The notes beneath the pieces are model-generated. The model was not told the DNA's origin and searched no databases. It saw only the letters and a list, made by a program, of their open reading frames with translations. A stretch of 64,000 nt of DNA from Paraburkholderia phenazinium (GTDB taxonomy: Bacteria; Pseudomonadota; Gammaproteobacteria; Burkholderiales; Burkholderiaceae): the NCBI RefSeq assembly GCF_900142845.1, contig NZ_FSRU01000002.1, positions 3,100,001-3,164,000 of the forward strand, in the 5' to 3' direction. This document shows positions 25,773 to 35,040 of this stretch, piece by piece. Numbering within the stretch: position 1 is the first letter of the stretch; every line of letters begins with the position of its first letter. A program made the translations under genes and the position numbers.

Positions 25773-26138
25773 GCCGCCTCTGACTTTATTTTCAGTCCGT
25801 GTCGCGTAATTCTACCCGCCAGTCATCGTTTCGTAATAGTGAAAATCCAAATGGAATGTTAAATCTGGATTGCCACAGGAAATCATTTATTCAAATCGGC
25901 TCAATAAACAGGCCTGCAAATAATGGATATGCGTTTTACATCGATTCCGGTTGCGAGGCGCCTGACTTCCAGAACCAGAAGACAAAGCCCAGCCCCGTAG
26001 CGTTTGCGTGAATACCTCTTAACGCCGCGGTATGGATTTTCTGCTGGGTACGCTCACGGCACGGCTGGCGGTGATGGCAATTCGCCCTGTGCATCCGGGA
26101 GCGCAAAAACGAATACGTCGAACGCCTTTTTGTCGCCA
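25773..26138 (-). promoter_or_regulatory. Upstream region of vgrG copy 1, duplicated at copy 2
   Basis: 366 bases with no supported gene. The part adjoining vgrG (to about 25940) repeats the sequence before copy 2: TGACTTTATTT, CCGCCAGTCATCG, GTGAAAATCC, AATGTTAAATCTGGATTGCC, AATCATTTATT and CAATAAACAGG occur in the same order in both. The conserved AT-rich blocks are likely promoter and regulator sites shared by both spike operons. Confidence 0.5.
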
Positions 26139-26729
26139 TCACTCCCTGACGAGCCTCAAATACAGGCCTTCGTCCGGGTCCGAGAAGCCGTACAGCGGGG
26201 CTGTATCAAACAGAATGCTTACCGGACTGCCATCGGATGCCCGAGATGAGGTCCAGTAAGCTCGGTCCGGGATGCCCGGAAACGCGGTGTACGCCACTCC
26301 CGTGCCGACGGGCTGAGTGTGACAGCCTTCCTGTACGATCTCCGCCTCGTGAAAGCAGATGAGCAACCCTCCCAGCTCATCACGACTCGGCACGCGCCAG
26401 TTCGTGTCTCCAGCGTAGCCCTTTCCGCTATTGAAATCCGCCACGCGCTTCATTGCGTCAGACAGCGTGAGCCTCTCCGGTGCACCCTGGCAGTCCGCAC
26501 CGTCCCATTTTTGGCCAACGCTACAACGCATCCACGTCAACCCCGTTCGAGCATCCTTGACTGTCGCGCCGCTACTCTGAATCAGATAGCGTCCATCGAC
26601 CAGATTGTTCGTTAATTGGGCAAAGCTGCGGAACGTCAGCGTCAAAGCGCTTGCGAGCAGCAACATGCGGAGCCACACGACTCGTCGATTTATAGCTGCT
26701 GGTCCAGCGGAGGGATTAGCGATCGGCAT
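26139..26729 (-). CDS. DUF1566 (Lcl-type) secreted protein
   Basis: A 196-residue protein with an N-terminal hydrophobic export segment (VVWLRMLLLASALTLTFRSFA). The DUF1566 pattern follows: V.DARTGLTWMRCSVGQKWDG, ADFNSGKGYAGDTNWRVPSRDELGGL, then AYWTSSRASDG and YLRLVRE. DUF1566 resembles C-type lectin-fold domains in cell-surface proteins. It is last in the VRR-NUC cassette, 52 bases after the immunity gene. Its role in the cassette is unknown; a second periplasmic immunity or accessory protein is possible. Confidence 0.8.
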   Translation of the reverse strand: MPIANPSAGPAAINRRVVWLRMLLLASALTLTFRSFAQLTNNLVDGRYLIQSSGATVKDARTGLTWMRCSVGQKWDGADCQGAPERLTLSDAMKRVADFNSGKGYAGDTNWRVPSRDELGGLLICFHEAEIVQEGCHTQPVGTGVAYTAFPGIPDRAYWTSSRASDGSPVSILFDTAPLYGFSDPDEGLYLRLVRE

Positions 26730-26781
26730 GGTTGGGCGGTAAGCGTTAGGCGCGGCTAACCTGCCACATTGAACAAGCCCC

Positions 26782-28116
26782 CTAATCTTGAGCGGGGGAC
26801 CATTGCCAGTTCGTAGCGCCCCACGAACTCTCCTGAATCACGGGCATGATTTCACCCGCCTTGAAGTAGCGACGGCTTCCCTCTTTCGCAGGAGTTTGCC
26901 ACCAGCCCGCCTCGGGGCAGGGACTACCACCTGGCACGTTATGTCGGGCCTGCTCATGTTTCGCGGGCTGCGGGACAATCTCGGGCGGTTCCGGTATCGG
27001 CGGCGCGTCAGGCAAGTCAAAGCGGGCCACCCACGCGCGCGCATTCCTGGTATCCGCACTCGGAAGATCGGGGATATATGTGTGCAAGGCGTCCGGATTC
27101 GGAGAGCGCAGCGCGCGCAACACGTTATTCACGAACACATACGGCTCAGGCAATCCTTCTTCGGGCGCACCGAGACGCGGGAAATCTCCCGCACGGATCA
27201 TCAAACACGCGTTGGCGCGTTCGATGTGAATGTCGGGGCGGTCCAGTTTTTCGCGTATCGCCGCCTCTCCGCCCAATCGTTCGATGAACAGTTCGCCAAG
27301 TATCGTGTACCAGTTCACACCCTTGATGAAACCCCACCGATGAATCTTTGATCCAGGATGCAGATAGTCATAATGCGCGGTCATTTCTTCCGTAGACTCG
27401 CCGTCATACGTACTGGTGCCGTAATCTGCGCTTTGTAGATGCGCAGTGCTATCAATCTCCAATCCGCTGAAGCGTTCTGCAAGCGCCCATTCCTGCGGCA
27501 TATAGCGGTGGTAGTTGAACGCCAGGACTGGGGCAAGTCCTCCGTAGCCACCTCGTACCACTAGCTTGTTGCACACATAACGCAAGAATTCCTCATACTG
27601 CCTTATGCCCTCGTTGGTGGTAACTAGATCCATCGGGACATTGAATTTCAGGTGCGACAGCCCGGATTCCTTTCCTTTAGTCACGCGCAGTAGTCCGTTG
27701 GGGTGGACATAGTCCTGCGCAAGTGCCGATCCGGTTAGTGTCTGGATGTTGTACTCCCCCGCTGTATCTTGATCGGTCACACTGGAACGAACAACGCTGA
27801 CTTCAAGGTGCGATGGTGTATCGGCAATCGCATTTCGAATCTTCTCCACACCCTTTGCGTTCCGTTTCGTGAATTTCCCCAGATCAGCATCCTTGCCCCC
27901 TTTCAGATGCTCGCCGAACATTTCATCAAACCGGTCGAAGCAATCGAGAATCGCCTGTCGCACTTCCGGCTGCGAGCCTCGCTCAAAGAATACCGTGCCG
28001 ATCACACCCGGCAACACGCCCATCGTGTTATTGGCAAGCCGCACGCTCAAATCTTCCTGATAGCGCGCAAGCGCCTGACGCGGTGTCAGGACAGGTTTCG
28101 AATCACTCAAAGCCAT
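26782..28116 (-). CDS. TsiV-type type VI immunity protein (DUF3396)
   Basis: A 444-residue cytoplasmic protein with the DUF3396 (type VI immunity for VRR-NUC) features: SHLKFNVPMDLV, FLRYVCNKLVVRGGYGGLAPVLAFNYHRYMPQEWALAERFSGLEID, and GFIKGVNWYTILGELFIERLGG. The C-terminus adds a module GSPCPEAGWW...RRYFKAGEIMPV...WQW that is shared with the Sel1-type immunity proteins of the other cassette. It follows the VRR-NUC effector gene by 38 bases, the expected position of its cognate inhibitor. Confidence 0.87.
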   Translation of the reverse strand: MALSDSKPVLTPRQALARYQEDLSVRLANNTMGVLPGVIGTVFFERGSQPEVRQAILDCFDRFDEMFGEHLKGGKDADLGKFTKRNAKGVEKIRNAIADTPSHLEVSVVRSSVTDQDTAGEYNIQTLTGSALAQDYVHPNGLLRVTKGKESGLSHLKFNVPMDLVTTNEGIRQYEEFLRYVCNKLVVRGGYGGLAPVLAFNYHRYMPQEWALAERFSGLEIDSTAHLQSADYGTSTYDGESTEEMTAHYDYLHPGSKIHRWGFIKGVNWYTILGELFIERLGGEAAIREKLDRPDIHIERANACLMIRAGDFPRLGAPEEGLPEPYVFVNNVLRALRSPNPDALHTYIPDLPSADTRNARAWVARFDLPDAPPIPEPPEIVPQPAKHEQARHNVPGGSPCPEAGWWQTPAKEGSRRYFKAGEIMPVIQESSWGATNWQWSPAQD

Positions 28117-28154
28117 AGTTGGGTTACCTGTTTATCTATCGGGTATGGAGCCAG

Positions 28155-29468
28155 TCAACCGCCAGCCGCAGTAAGAACGCCTCCGGTTGCTCCCGTCTCT
28201 CCGAGCGCAGCGGCTAGCGCGGCAACGGCGTCTGCGCCAGCTTCAATCACCACGCCGAGCGCCACGGCGAGTGCGGCAGCAGCCTCTACGCCGGCTGCGA
28301 TAATCGCACACAGGGCGGCGAGAATCGCAATCAGTTCGGGAAGCAACAGGATCACGATGACGACGCCCACGACCACGGCCACCGCAATTGCCACCCCTTT
28401 CAGTAGCGTCATACCGACCTGCGCCCAGTCGATGTGCTTGAGCACTTCCCACGTCATATCGGTCATTCGTACAATCGAGTCCCACCCGGCTTTTAGCTGC
28501 GCGGAGGTATAGGCGTAAATCTTCTCTCCTTCCTCACTGACGTATGTCCACGTATCACTCGCCTTGTCGCGCACCCATTGACCCGCAGTGAACATCCACG
28601 CCGCATGCTGGTGAAGATAAGCGCTAGTTTCGGCGGACACATAGGCATAGCCACGCTGAACCGCATCCCATATCGGCGCAACGGCCTTTTCAGCTTCTTC
28701 CCCATACTCGTGTGCTTTTTGCCACCAGTCCTCATACCAGACGTAATGCGGGATAGCGGGTACGGTACGAATAGGAGCGGTCTGTCGCTGCTTTTCATCT
28801 TCAGTTTTCGGTGCGGGGATGGGTGCAGGTTTAATTTTTTTTGCTAGTTCGCCATTGCAATCGCTCACATCGATTACCGTCATGCGTGTTTTGAAGTCAC
28901 CCGAGATCATCTGATAGGCGCGTTCTTGTCCCACCCCCCAATCGTCACCCGGAAACTTGACCTCAACCAGTCTCAACAGATTGTCGACATGCGCACCGCC
29001 TTCACGGTCGATATTGCCGCGACCGGGCCAGAGCACCTCCGGGTTTTTCACGATAATCACATCGGGACGTCGCAGCTTTCCAGGTGTCGCACCTTTCGGA
29101 AATGGGTTCAGACTGCGGCGACGCTCCGATCCTTGAGGCTTAGCGTCACTCAGGAAAGGAGTGGGGGCGAGGGCACCGGAAGTTGCATCAGCCGGTGTCA
29201 TATCGAAACTCACTTCGGCCTTGTACTGGAACAGCCAGTTCCAAAGCTTCTCCTCGGCAATCATCGGGACGCTCATCCCAGCCTGACAGATCAATCGGTG
29301 GATTATCGAACCGTCACGTAACTTGACCGGGATGTATCTCGCTGTCTTTAGCGCTGTTTCCACTTTCTCCTGCAAATACCCCTTGGTTCCCGGTGGCAAG
29401 TACGCGTACTTTGCCTGACGCTCCTTGATTGTCTCGCACGATCCTGCGGGTTGAAGTGTTCCGCCCAT
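28155..29468 (-). CDS. Type VI VRR-NUC nuclease effector (TseV-like)
   Basis: A 437-residue toxin. Residues 130-190 hold a PD-(D/E)xK site, RRPDVIIV (D136) then LLRLVEVKFPGDDWGVGQERAYQ (E169, K171, Q181), as in VRR-NUC endonucleases that break DNA in target cells. Residues 1-80 form a leader with HRLICQAGMSVPM. The C-terminal region from about 360 is strongly hydrophobic and Ala/Gly-rich (GVAIAVAVVVGVVIVILLLPELIAILAAL and further), suggesting membrane insertion for entry. It starts 25 bases after vgrG copy 2 behind an AGGAGAAG site, and precedes a TsiV-type immunity gene. Confidence 0.87.
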   Translation of the reverse strand: MGGTLQPAGSCETIKERQAKYAYLPPGTKGYLQEKVETALKTARYIPVKLRDGSIIHRLICQAGMSVPMIAEEKLWNWLFQYKAEVSFDMTPADATSGALAPTPFLSDAKPQGSERRRSLNPFPKGATPGKLRRPDVIIVKNPEVLWPGRGNIDREGGAHVDNLLRLVEVKFPGDDWGVGQERAYQMISGDFKTRMTVIDVSDCNGELAKKIKPAPIPAPKTEDEKQRQTAPIRTVPAIPHYVWYEDWWQKAHEYGEEAEKAVAPIWDAVQRGYAYVSAETSAYLHQHAAWMFTAGQWVRDKASDTWTYVSEEGEKIYAYTSAQLKAGWDSIVRMTDMTWEVLKHIDWAQVGMTLLKGVAIAVAVVVGVVIVILLLPELIAILAALCAIIAAGVEAAAALAVALGVVIEAGADAVAALAAALGETGATGGVLTAAGG

Positions 29469-29493
29469 CTTCTTCTCCTGATGTCGTCAGCGC

Positions 29494-32253
29494 TTACGCG
29501 TGTCCGTCACCGACATCTTTCAGATAATCGGCCCATATGTCGGGTTGCCCACCGCCAGCATATTTCCACGGCTTTACGTCCTGTTTATCCTGCTCAAACG
29601 CTTTCAGATTCACGCCCTGCGCGTTCGGCGTATACACCGGCACCGTTTCACCCAGATCGTTTGTGTGGCCGGACAAGGTGCGTCCAGAAGCCAGTTTCAG
29701 CTGGTACGCGTGCTGGATCATCGGTGCACCGTCCTTTTCACTTTTCAGGACGTACTGCCTCTGGTACGGCGGTTCGAATGGCGTCAGCGGATACGGTTCA
29801 CTGACAGGGCCAGCGAAGCTGTGTTGACTTCCCTTGAAGTCAAGCTTGCCCGGTGCGTGGATCTCGATGTTGCCATCCTTGATGCGGATATAGCCGCCCC
29901 CCGACGTCAGCAAGACTTCATCCTTGGCCGCCATCACGACTTTCTCCGTCACCGAAGCCAGCAGCAGCGACTTCTGCGCACTCAGTTCGACGTTGTCCGC
30001 ACGCGCCTGCACTTCGACCTTGCCCTTCGCCGCAAAGAGTTTCATCCCGGCGTTCTGCACGAACAGACTGAGTTTCTGGCCAGCGCTCGCGATCAGCGAT
30101 TTACCGGTCGCGATATGCGTGCTCTGGCCACTGACCAGGTTGATGTGCTGGTCCGTGCCAATGTGAGCCGACTTCTGTGTCGACAGCGCTATGCCCGCGG
30201 GTGCGGCAAACAGCATTACCGGCTGCGAGAACGCATTGGCGTTGCCGGTACCGCCGCCGGCGGTCACACCGCCGCTACCCGTGGCGCCGGACGCGCTGTA
30301 CTGTGTTGCATCGGTGAAGCTCTTCAACGAGTCGTACCCATCCTTCAGACTTTCGGCCTGCGAGGCTTCGCTTGCCTGCGACGACGCATCGAGCATGCCC
30401 TCGGAACCGACGAGCTGGCTGCTGGCCTGGCGCGCATCGAGTGGTTGACTCGATAATGGATGGGTTGACACGTACAGCCCTTGGCCAGCGCGAAGTGCCC
30501 CATACGCGTCCGAACTCAGGTCGAAGCCGCTGCCGAGAAAGTTGCCACGGCTGTTGCCGCTCTGGTTGATCAGATATCCGAGGTGGAGCTGGGAATTCGC
30601 ACTGCTGCTGTAAAGCTGCATACGGTTCTGGCCGGTTGAATCATCCAGTGCGAGGTGATTGAAACCGTCGCCCGAGAACTCCTTCGACCGGAAGCCCGAG
30701 AGCAGGCCGTTCGAATGCCATTGCGGCTGCGCTGCGCCGTTGTAGACGCGATAAAGCGCAATCGGCCGGTCGATATCGTTTCCGACATAACCGATCAGCA
30801 GCTCCTCCCCCGCGCGCGGCATGTGCACCGAGCCGTAACCATCACCCGTATCCGACTGCGCTACGCGCACCCAGCATGACGCCCGCTCATCGCCCTGGTT
30901 GATCCGGTCCCACACAAACATGACCTTGATCCGGTTCAGCTCGTCGGTATATGCCTCGGCTCCCTTCGGACCGACCACAATCGCCGTTTCCAGTTTCGCG
31001 TCCGGCTTGTGGTGTTCGAACGGGCTGCGGTACGGCACCGTCGTGCGCTGCGCCTCGATCTCGACCCGATAGAAACCCGTCGAGCCGTCGGCATTTGCCA
31101 CCTTAAACGTACCGCCTGAGTCGGCAGCCTGAGCCTGTTTCAGTTCGCGGGACAGGCTGTGCGGATAGTTAGTCTCATGCCCGGAAAGCGGCAGGTTGTT
31201 CAGGATCGTCCACACGACCTCGATGGTCGCGAACTCGCGCTCAGCCGCCGCATCCTGATCGTGTTCCGGATGATCGGTAATCGTGAAGCGCATCCCCGCG
31301 TCGATCGCGCGAAGCCCGCCTTCACCTTCAAAGCGTTTGGCCTGCGATTCCCACTCTTCCATGCGGATCTTCGAAAGATGGTCACCGCGAGTCTGTTCCG
31401 GATAGGTATAGCCGCCCGTGTATTCGTACACCTCCATCTGGGACGGCAGCTCACCCTGATTCGCCATCGTCGGAATATTCGTCGCCTTCGGATTGGATGG
31501 CGTCGACGGGTTTTTATAATCGAAGGTGCGCGTCGTCAGTAGCGCCGATTGCAGCGTGCGCGTGCCCGCCCATTGAACCAGCGCATCCGTTTCACTGCCT
31601 GTTCCCGCGCGATAGAACTTCACCTGTTCCGGCGACAGCGCTGGTAGGGTCTGGAGACGGTCGGTGATCATCAGTGTGTGCGACTTGCCATCATCGGCCT
31701 GCTGCCAGAAGCCGTACAGGCCCTCCGACTCTAACAACCGGTGCACGAAGTTCCAGTCGGTCTCATCCTGACGGCAGTACGAGCGTGAGGGTAATGGCTG
31801 GGAGAGGACGAAGCGGAACATCCCCTGCGCCTGCGGGTGCTGGTTGAAAACATCCGCGATGATCTGGTCGGCCGGCTTGTCCTGCCAGTACTTCTGGTCG
31901 CGTCGGAAGTGCAGGAAGTGCATCCATGAGGCGCAAGAGAGCTGGTATGAAGTCAAACCACCATCGGTGCCAAGCCGGCGCGCCGTGTGCGTATAAGCAT
32001 GGTGCGGGTGATAGGAGCGGTCCGCCTGCTGGACCCAGAGCGTGACCGGCTGGGCGATCAGCGTTTTCAGCTGGACGTCGCCGGACGTGGACACGACATC
32101 GATCGTCCACGTGAAGTCGCGCCCGATGCGCGAGCGTCCGATGGCCCGCTGTGGCAGCAGGACATTATTGCCCGCCGGCGTATCCAGTTTAAGCAGGCGG
32201 TCCTGTTGTGAAAGACCTCCCCTGATTGCTCCGATTATGTTCTGGGTATCCAT
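29494..32253 (-). CDS. vgrG: Type VI spike protein VgrG with DUF2345 and C-terminal adaptor (copy 2)
   Basis: A 919-residue VgrG nearly identical to copy 1 from MDTQNIIGAIRGGLSQQDRLLK through the DUF2345 helix and LDFKGSQHSF, but with a different tail of about 105 residues (GAPMIQHAYQLKLASGRTLSGHTNDLGETVPVYTP...). The tail is again a transthyretin-like docking domain, here in front of the VRR-NUC effector. The switch of tail at the same point as in copy 1 indicates modular exchange of effector cassettes behind one spike backbone. Confidence 0.95.
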   Translation of the reverse strand: MDTQNIIGAIRGGLSQQDRLLKLDTPAGNNVLLPQRAIGRSRIGRDFTWTIDVVSTSGDVQLKTLIAQPVTLWVQQADRSYHPHHAYTHTARRLGTDGGLTSYQLSCASWMHFLHFRRDQKYWQDKPADQIIADVFNQHPQAQGMFRFVLSQPLPSRSYCRQDETDWNFVHRLLESEGLYGFWQQADDGKSHTLMITDRLQTLPALSPEQVKFYRAGTGSETDALVQWAGTRTLQSALLTTRTFDYKNPSTPSNPKATNIPTMANQGELPSQMEVYEYTGGYTYPEQTRGDHLSKIRMEEWESQAKRFEGEGGLRAIDAGMRFTITDHPEHDQDAAAEREFATIEVVWTILNNLPLSGHETNYPHSLSRELKQAQAADSGGTFKVANADGSTGFYRVEIEAQRTTVPYRSPFEHHKPDAKLETAIVVGPKGAEAYTDELNRIKVMFVWDRINQGDERASCWVRVAQSDTGDGYGSVHMPRAGEELLIGYVGNDIDRPIALYRVYNGAAQPQWHSNGLLSGFRSKEFSGDGFNHLALDDSTGQNRMQLYSSSANSQLHLGYLINQSGNSRGNFLGSGFDLSSDAYGALRAGQGLYVSTHPLSSQPLDARQASSQLVGSEGMLDASSQASEASQAESLKDGYDSLKSFTDATQYSASGATGSGGVTAGGGTGNANAFSQPVMLFAAPAGIALSTQKSAHIGTDQHINLVSGQSTHIATGKSLIASAGQKLSLFVQNAGMKLFAAKGKVEVQARADNVELSAQKSLLLASVTEKVVMAAKDEVLLTSGGGYIRIKDGNIEIHAPGKLDFKGSQHSFAGPVSEPYPLTPFEPPYQRQYVLKSEKDGAPMIQHAYQLKLASGRTLSGHTNDLGETVPVYTPNAQGVNLKAFEQDKQDVKPWKYAGGGQPDIWADYLKDVGDGHA

Positions 32254-32500
32254 GCCGCCCCTGACTTTATTTCCGGTCCGTATTCTGTAATTCTAACCGC
32301 CAGTCATCGGTCCGTAACAGTGAAAATCCCCGAGAATGTTAAATCTGGATTGCCGCTGGAAATCATTTATTGAAAGCGGTTCAATAAACAGGTCTGTAAA
32401 TTATATGTTAAGCATTTCGCATAGATTCTGGTTACGCCAACGGCGAGTCGATTGCGCCGACGCGATATGATCACTGGGTGCAGGCCCTTGGAATGCGATC
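32254..32500. promoter_or_regulatory. Upstream region of vgrG copy 2
   Basis: The 190 bases next to vgrG repeat the upstream region of copy 1 block by block, including AATGTTAAATCTGGATTGCC. The remaining bases form the leader of the divergent gene at 32501. No individual -10/-35 call is made. Confidence 0.5.
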
Positions 32501-33556
32501 TTGAAAAACACGACTTCAAAATTTATACGGGCAAACGTTCCGCCGTTTCGAATCGGCTTGCCTCGCGTCCGTGCTGTCCGTATCGGTGCAGTGATCGCCA
32601 CGGTCTTGCTGCTGACCGGCGGCGCTGCCAAGCCAGCACTTGCCGCCGCGTCGTCGTCCACGTTCCAGTTCGCTTTGCCGGGTGGGGCGGCAATTTTCTA
32701 TGGGAAGGCCTTGAACCCTCAAGCACCGCTGACCCAGCGCGCATGGCGACAAGCTGTATTCCATTTCCCGAACGGCGCAACGTTCAGCCTGCTGCCAAGA
32801 GCTGGCGAGACGGACGCGGCCGGTACAGAAATGGAGCAGCCGAGCGACAGCAATATCTCGCCGTCCGGTGAATACGTGGTCATCGGGCGAGTCGAATCGG
32901 GGATGGTATCGACGGGGCCAGGGCAGGCGGAGATCGAATCCAGCCGGGAATACTGTTCCGCCATCGAGATTCGCACGGGGTGTATCACCTCCGATCAGAC
33001 TGGTGAGATATGCGGAGAGAGCTGGCAGGCTGGCCAGGATGCGCTTTGGGGAACAGACGATCAGACGAACGTGATGCTAAAGCGCGACCGTCCATCGGCA
33101 AGCCGGCTCCTGCGCTTTATCAGCGCCGGTCAGCCGCCAGGGCCGGTAATCGGCGACGATGCCGGTGCCGACAATCTCCTGCGTTGCGATCCGCCGTCGT
33201 CCGTCAATCGCGCTACCTATGGGAAGATTGCGGCCGCCTTGCATGCGGCAGGTGCGCACAAAGATGCGCGGCTGATCGACGCCGCGTTTTCGAATGCGAA
33301 CGGTGGCGGTGTGGGTACACCGGCGCCGGCAGCAGTGGAAAGCGAGCATCGTGCGGCGACCATATTGGCGCAAAGAGCGACGCTTTATACGGCACCTGAT
33401 GATGCCCACGCGAGCCGGGCCTATCTGGTCCAGAACGATGCGGTGACGGTGTTGAAGCAGTCGCCCGCCGGCTGGGCTTATGTGGACTATGTCAATGCTT
33501 CTGGCAAACATCTGCTTCGATGGATCAAAGCCGATCAACTGGCGATCAAGTCGTGA
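32501..33556 (+). CDS. Secreted protein with C-terminal SH3-like domain
   Basis: A 351-residue product from a TTG start, the best available. A basic stretch is followed by a signal segment IGAVIATVLLLTGGAAKPALA. The middle carries SNISPSGEYVVIGRVESG and SSREYCSAIEIRTGCITSDQTGEIC, resembling part of the protein encoded at 13327-14001. The last 60 residues (ILAQRATLYTAPDDAHASRAYLVQNDAVTVL...GWAYVDYV...WIKADQL) look like a bacterial SH3 domain. It is divergent from the VRR-NUC spike operon. Function unknown. Confidence 0.65.
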   Translation: MKNTTSKFIRANVPPFRIGLPRVRAVRIGAVIATVLLLTGGAAKPALAAASSSTFQFALPGGAAIFYGKALNPQAPLTQRAWRQAVFHFPNGATFSLLPRAGETDAAGTEMEQPSDSNISPSGEYVVIGRVESGMVSTGPGQAEIESSREYCSAIEIRTGCITSDQTGEICGESWQAGQDALWGTDDQTNVMLKRDRPSASRLLRFISAGQPPGPVIGDDAGADNLLRCDPPSSVNRATYGKIAAALHAAGAHKDARLIDAAFSNANGGGVGTPAPAAVESEHRAATILAQRATLYTAPDDAHASRAYLVQNDAVTVLKQSPAGWAYVDYVNASGKHLLRWIKADQLAIKS

Positions 33557-33653
33557 TGTCGTCGGCTATTTGCGTGGAGGTGATGCGATTTCGCTCCTCG
33601 GGGCACGCCATGGGTAAGTTAGCCGGGATACGGCCCAAAGCACTCTGCCTTTT

Positions 33654-33848
33654 GTGAAACGCTATCTAATCCTTAACGGCGACAAGACCACCGATAACGG
33701 AACGGTAAGGCGCACTGCCGCTCCTCTGGCTAGCGGCGTCAGTAAAATTCCTTCGGGTTCGTTGTTAAGATCCTCCGCAAGTAACGCAAGAGGCGGCCGG
33801 CAAAGTCGCGGCTCAAATTGCACGTCAACCGTTCACGGGTATTTTTGA
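33654..33848 (+). pseudogene. Truncated PAAR gene start
   Basis: The frame begins MKRYLILNGDKTTDNGTV, an obvious match to the first 18 residues of the PAAR protein at 19241-19528 (MTRYIIQTGDKTTANGTV). After about 33707 the sequence is unrelated, and the CPAC and DDLC motifs are missing. It marks a recombination end point of the type VI island. The frame closes in a TGATG overlap with the HNH gene, possibly by chance. Confidence 0.65.
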
Positions 33849-34222
33849 TGAAAAAGCACGAAGACCTGGACGAGATTTACGCAGATACATGGGGGCGGCG
33901 TACCGAACGGCTAGATGGGCGCACCTACCAGGAGTTTCTGGATTCCGAGCATTGGGCACATTTCAAAAAAGTTGCGAGCGAGCGCCCGAACTACCAGAAG
34001 TGCGAGTTTTGTGACTGCACCGAGGTGGAGTTGCATCACACGAGTTATAAGTGGATCTGGACAAGCAATGAACTCCGTTGTGTCATCAGCCTGTGCAGAC
34101 AGCATCATCAGGAAGTACATGACCTGGCCAGGGCACAAGGTATTTCGGTAAGACGGGCTACTAATGAGCTACGTAAGCGATATAAGCCCGACTATTCGCA
34201 GAAGAATCGCGTCTCCGGTTGA
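33848..34222 (+). CDS. HNH-type nuclease-like protein
   Basis: A 124-residue protein with an HNH-like metal-binding core: KCEFCDCTEVELHHTSYKW, then NELRCVISLCRQHHQEVHDLA. CxxC, the HH pair, Asn and C..HH...H fit the treble-clef HNH fold, though the spacing is compressed. The N-terminus (YQEFLDSEHWAHFKKVASERPNYQKCEFC) is the lead-in common to HNH proteins that act on DNA ends. Because it directly follows a PAAR relic, it could be the detached toxin of a PAAR-HNH effector or a mobile-element nuclease; the evidence does not decide. Confidence 0.65.
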   Translation: MKKHEDLDEIYADTWGRRTERLDGRTYQEFLDSEHWAHFKKVASERPNYQKCEFCDCTEVELHHTSYKWIWTSNELRCVISLCRQHHQEVHDLARAQGISVRRATNELRKRYKPDYSQKNRVSG

Positions 34223-34371
34223 TCGGCTTTTGTTGACGATGCGAACGCGGGTGTAATTTGTGTTTTTCGTTCCACATGTTTCCAAGGCGCGAGTTCTGGT
34301 CGAAGCGCCTGGCCAGTTTCGAAGGTCGGTTAGTAGGTCCGAGCGAGTCTCGATCGATTAACGCGTCCGTG

Positions 34372-34753
34372 TCAGTTCTCTAATTCATAGGACGTACTTC
34401 GTCCGCCCGCAGAGGACTTGCGCAGTATTCCGAGTGCGACCAGTTCGCCGATGTCCCGCAAGGCGGTGTCCGGTGAACACTTCGCAATTGATGCCCATTT
34501 GCTGCTGGTCAGTTTGCCTTCGAATCCATCAAGGAGACGATTAAGCAGTTTGGCCTGGCGCTCATTCAACGGCGTGGTCGCCCAACGCTGCCAGAAACGC
34601 GTCTTGGCGAGCACGGCGTCGAGGGTGTGTTGGGCGCTGTCAACCGCGCGGTGGAGCGCGGCGAGGAACCAGGCGAGCCAGGACGTCACGTCGAGTGTCC
34701 CTTTCTGCGTCTTTTCGAGGATGTCGTAGTAGTCCTTGCGCTCTCGTTGAATC
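34372..34753 (-). pseudogene. Fic-family protein, C-terminal fragment
   Basis: About 127 codons remain of a Fic protein. They read RKDYYDILEKTQKGTLDVTSWLAWFLAALHRAVDSA, then a winged-helix-like end (RQAKLLNRLLDGFEGKLTSSKWASIAKCSPDTALRDIGELVALGILRK). The catalytic HPFxxGNGR part is missing; the frame is cut at about 34753 by the end of an IS66-type remnant. Fic proteins modify targets by AMP transfer; this fragment cannot. Confidence 0.8.
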
Positions 34754-35040
34754 GTAAGCGCGCAGCAAACCCGCCTTGACGGATTGCGCTAGTTGACTAT
34801 CACAGGCGGACGCCAGCGATGCGGCAGCAATGCCGAGATGTCGCTGGCCTTGTGGGTCGGCAGCCGCGTGAGGATGTCTTTCAGATAGGCGTGCGGGTCG
34901 TGGCCGTTGAGTTGGGCCGAGCGTATCAGGCTCATGATGGCGGCAGCACGTTGGCCTGCTCGTAGCGAGCCGGCGAACAACCAGTTGGCCCTTCCGATGG
35001 CCCATGGGCGGATCTGGTTTTCGACCCAATTGTTACCTGG
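34754..35040 (-). mobile_element. IS66-family transposase (TnpC) remnant
   Basis: The frame ending at 34789 encodes NNWVENQIRPW, NWLFAGSLRAGQRAAA and SLIRSAQLNGHDPHAYLKDILTRLP, the conserved C-terminus of IS66 TnpC, including the Glu of the DDE triad in WVENQ. Upstream of about 35040 similarity stops abruptly. GTAAGCGCGCA at 34754 fits the GTAA terminus of IS66 elements, so the right end is intact, inserted in the Fic gene. Confidence 0.8.
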
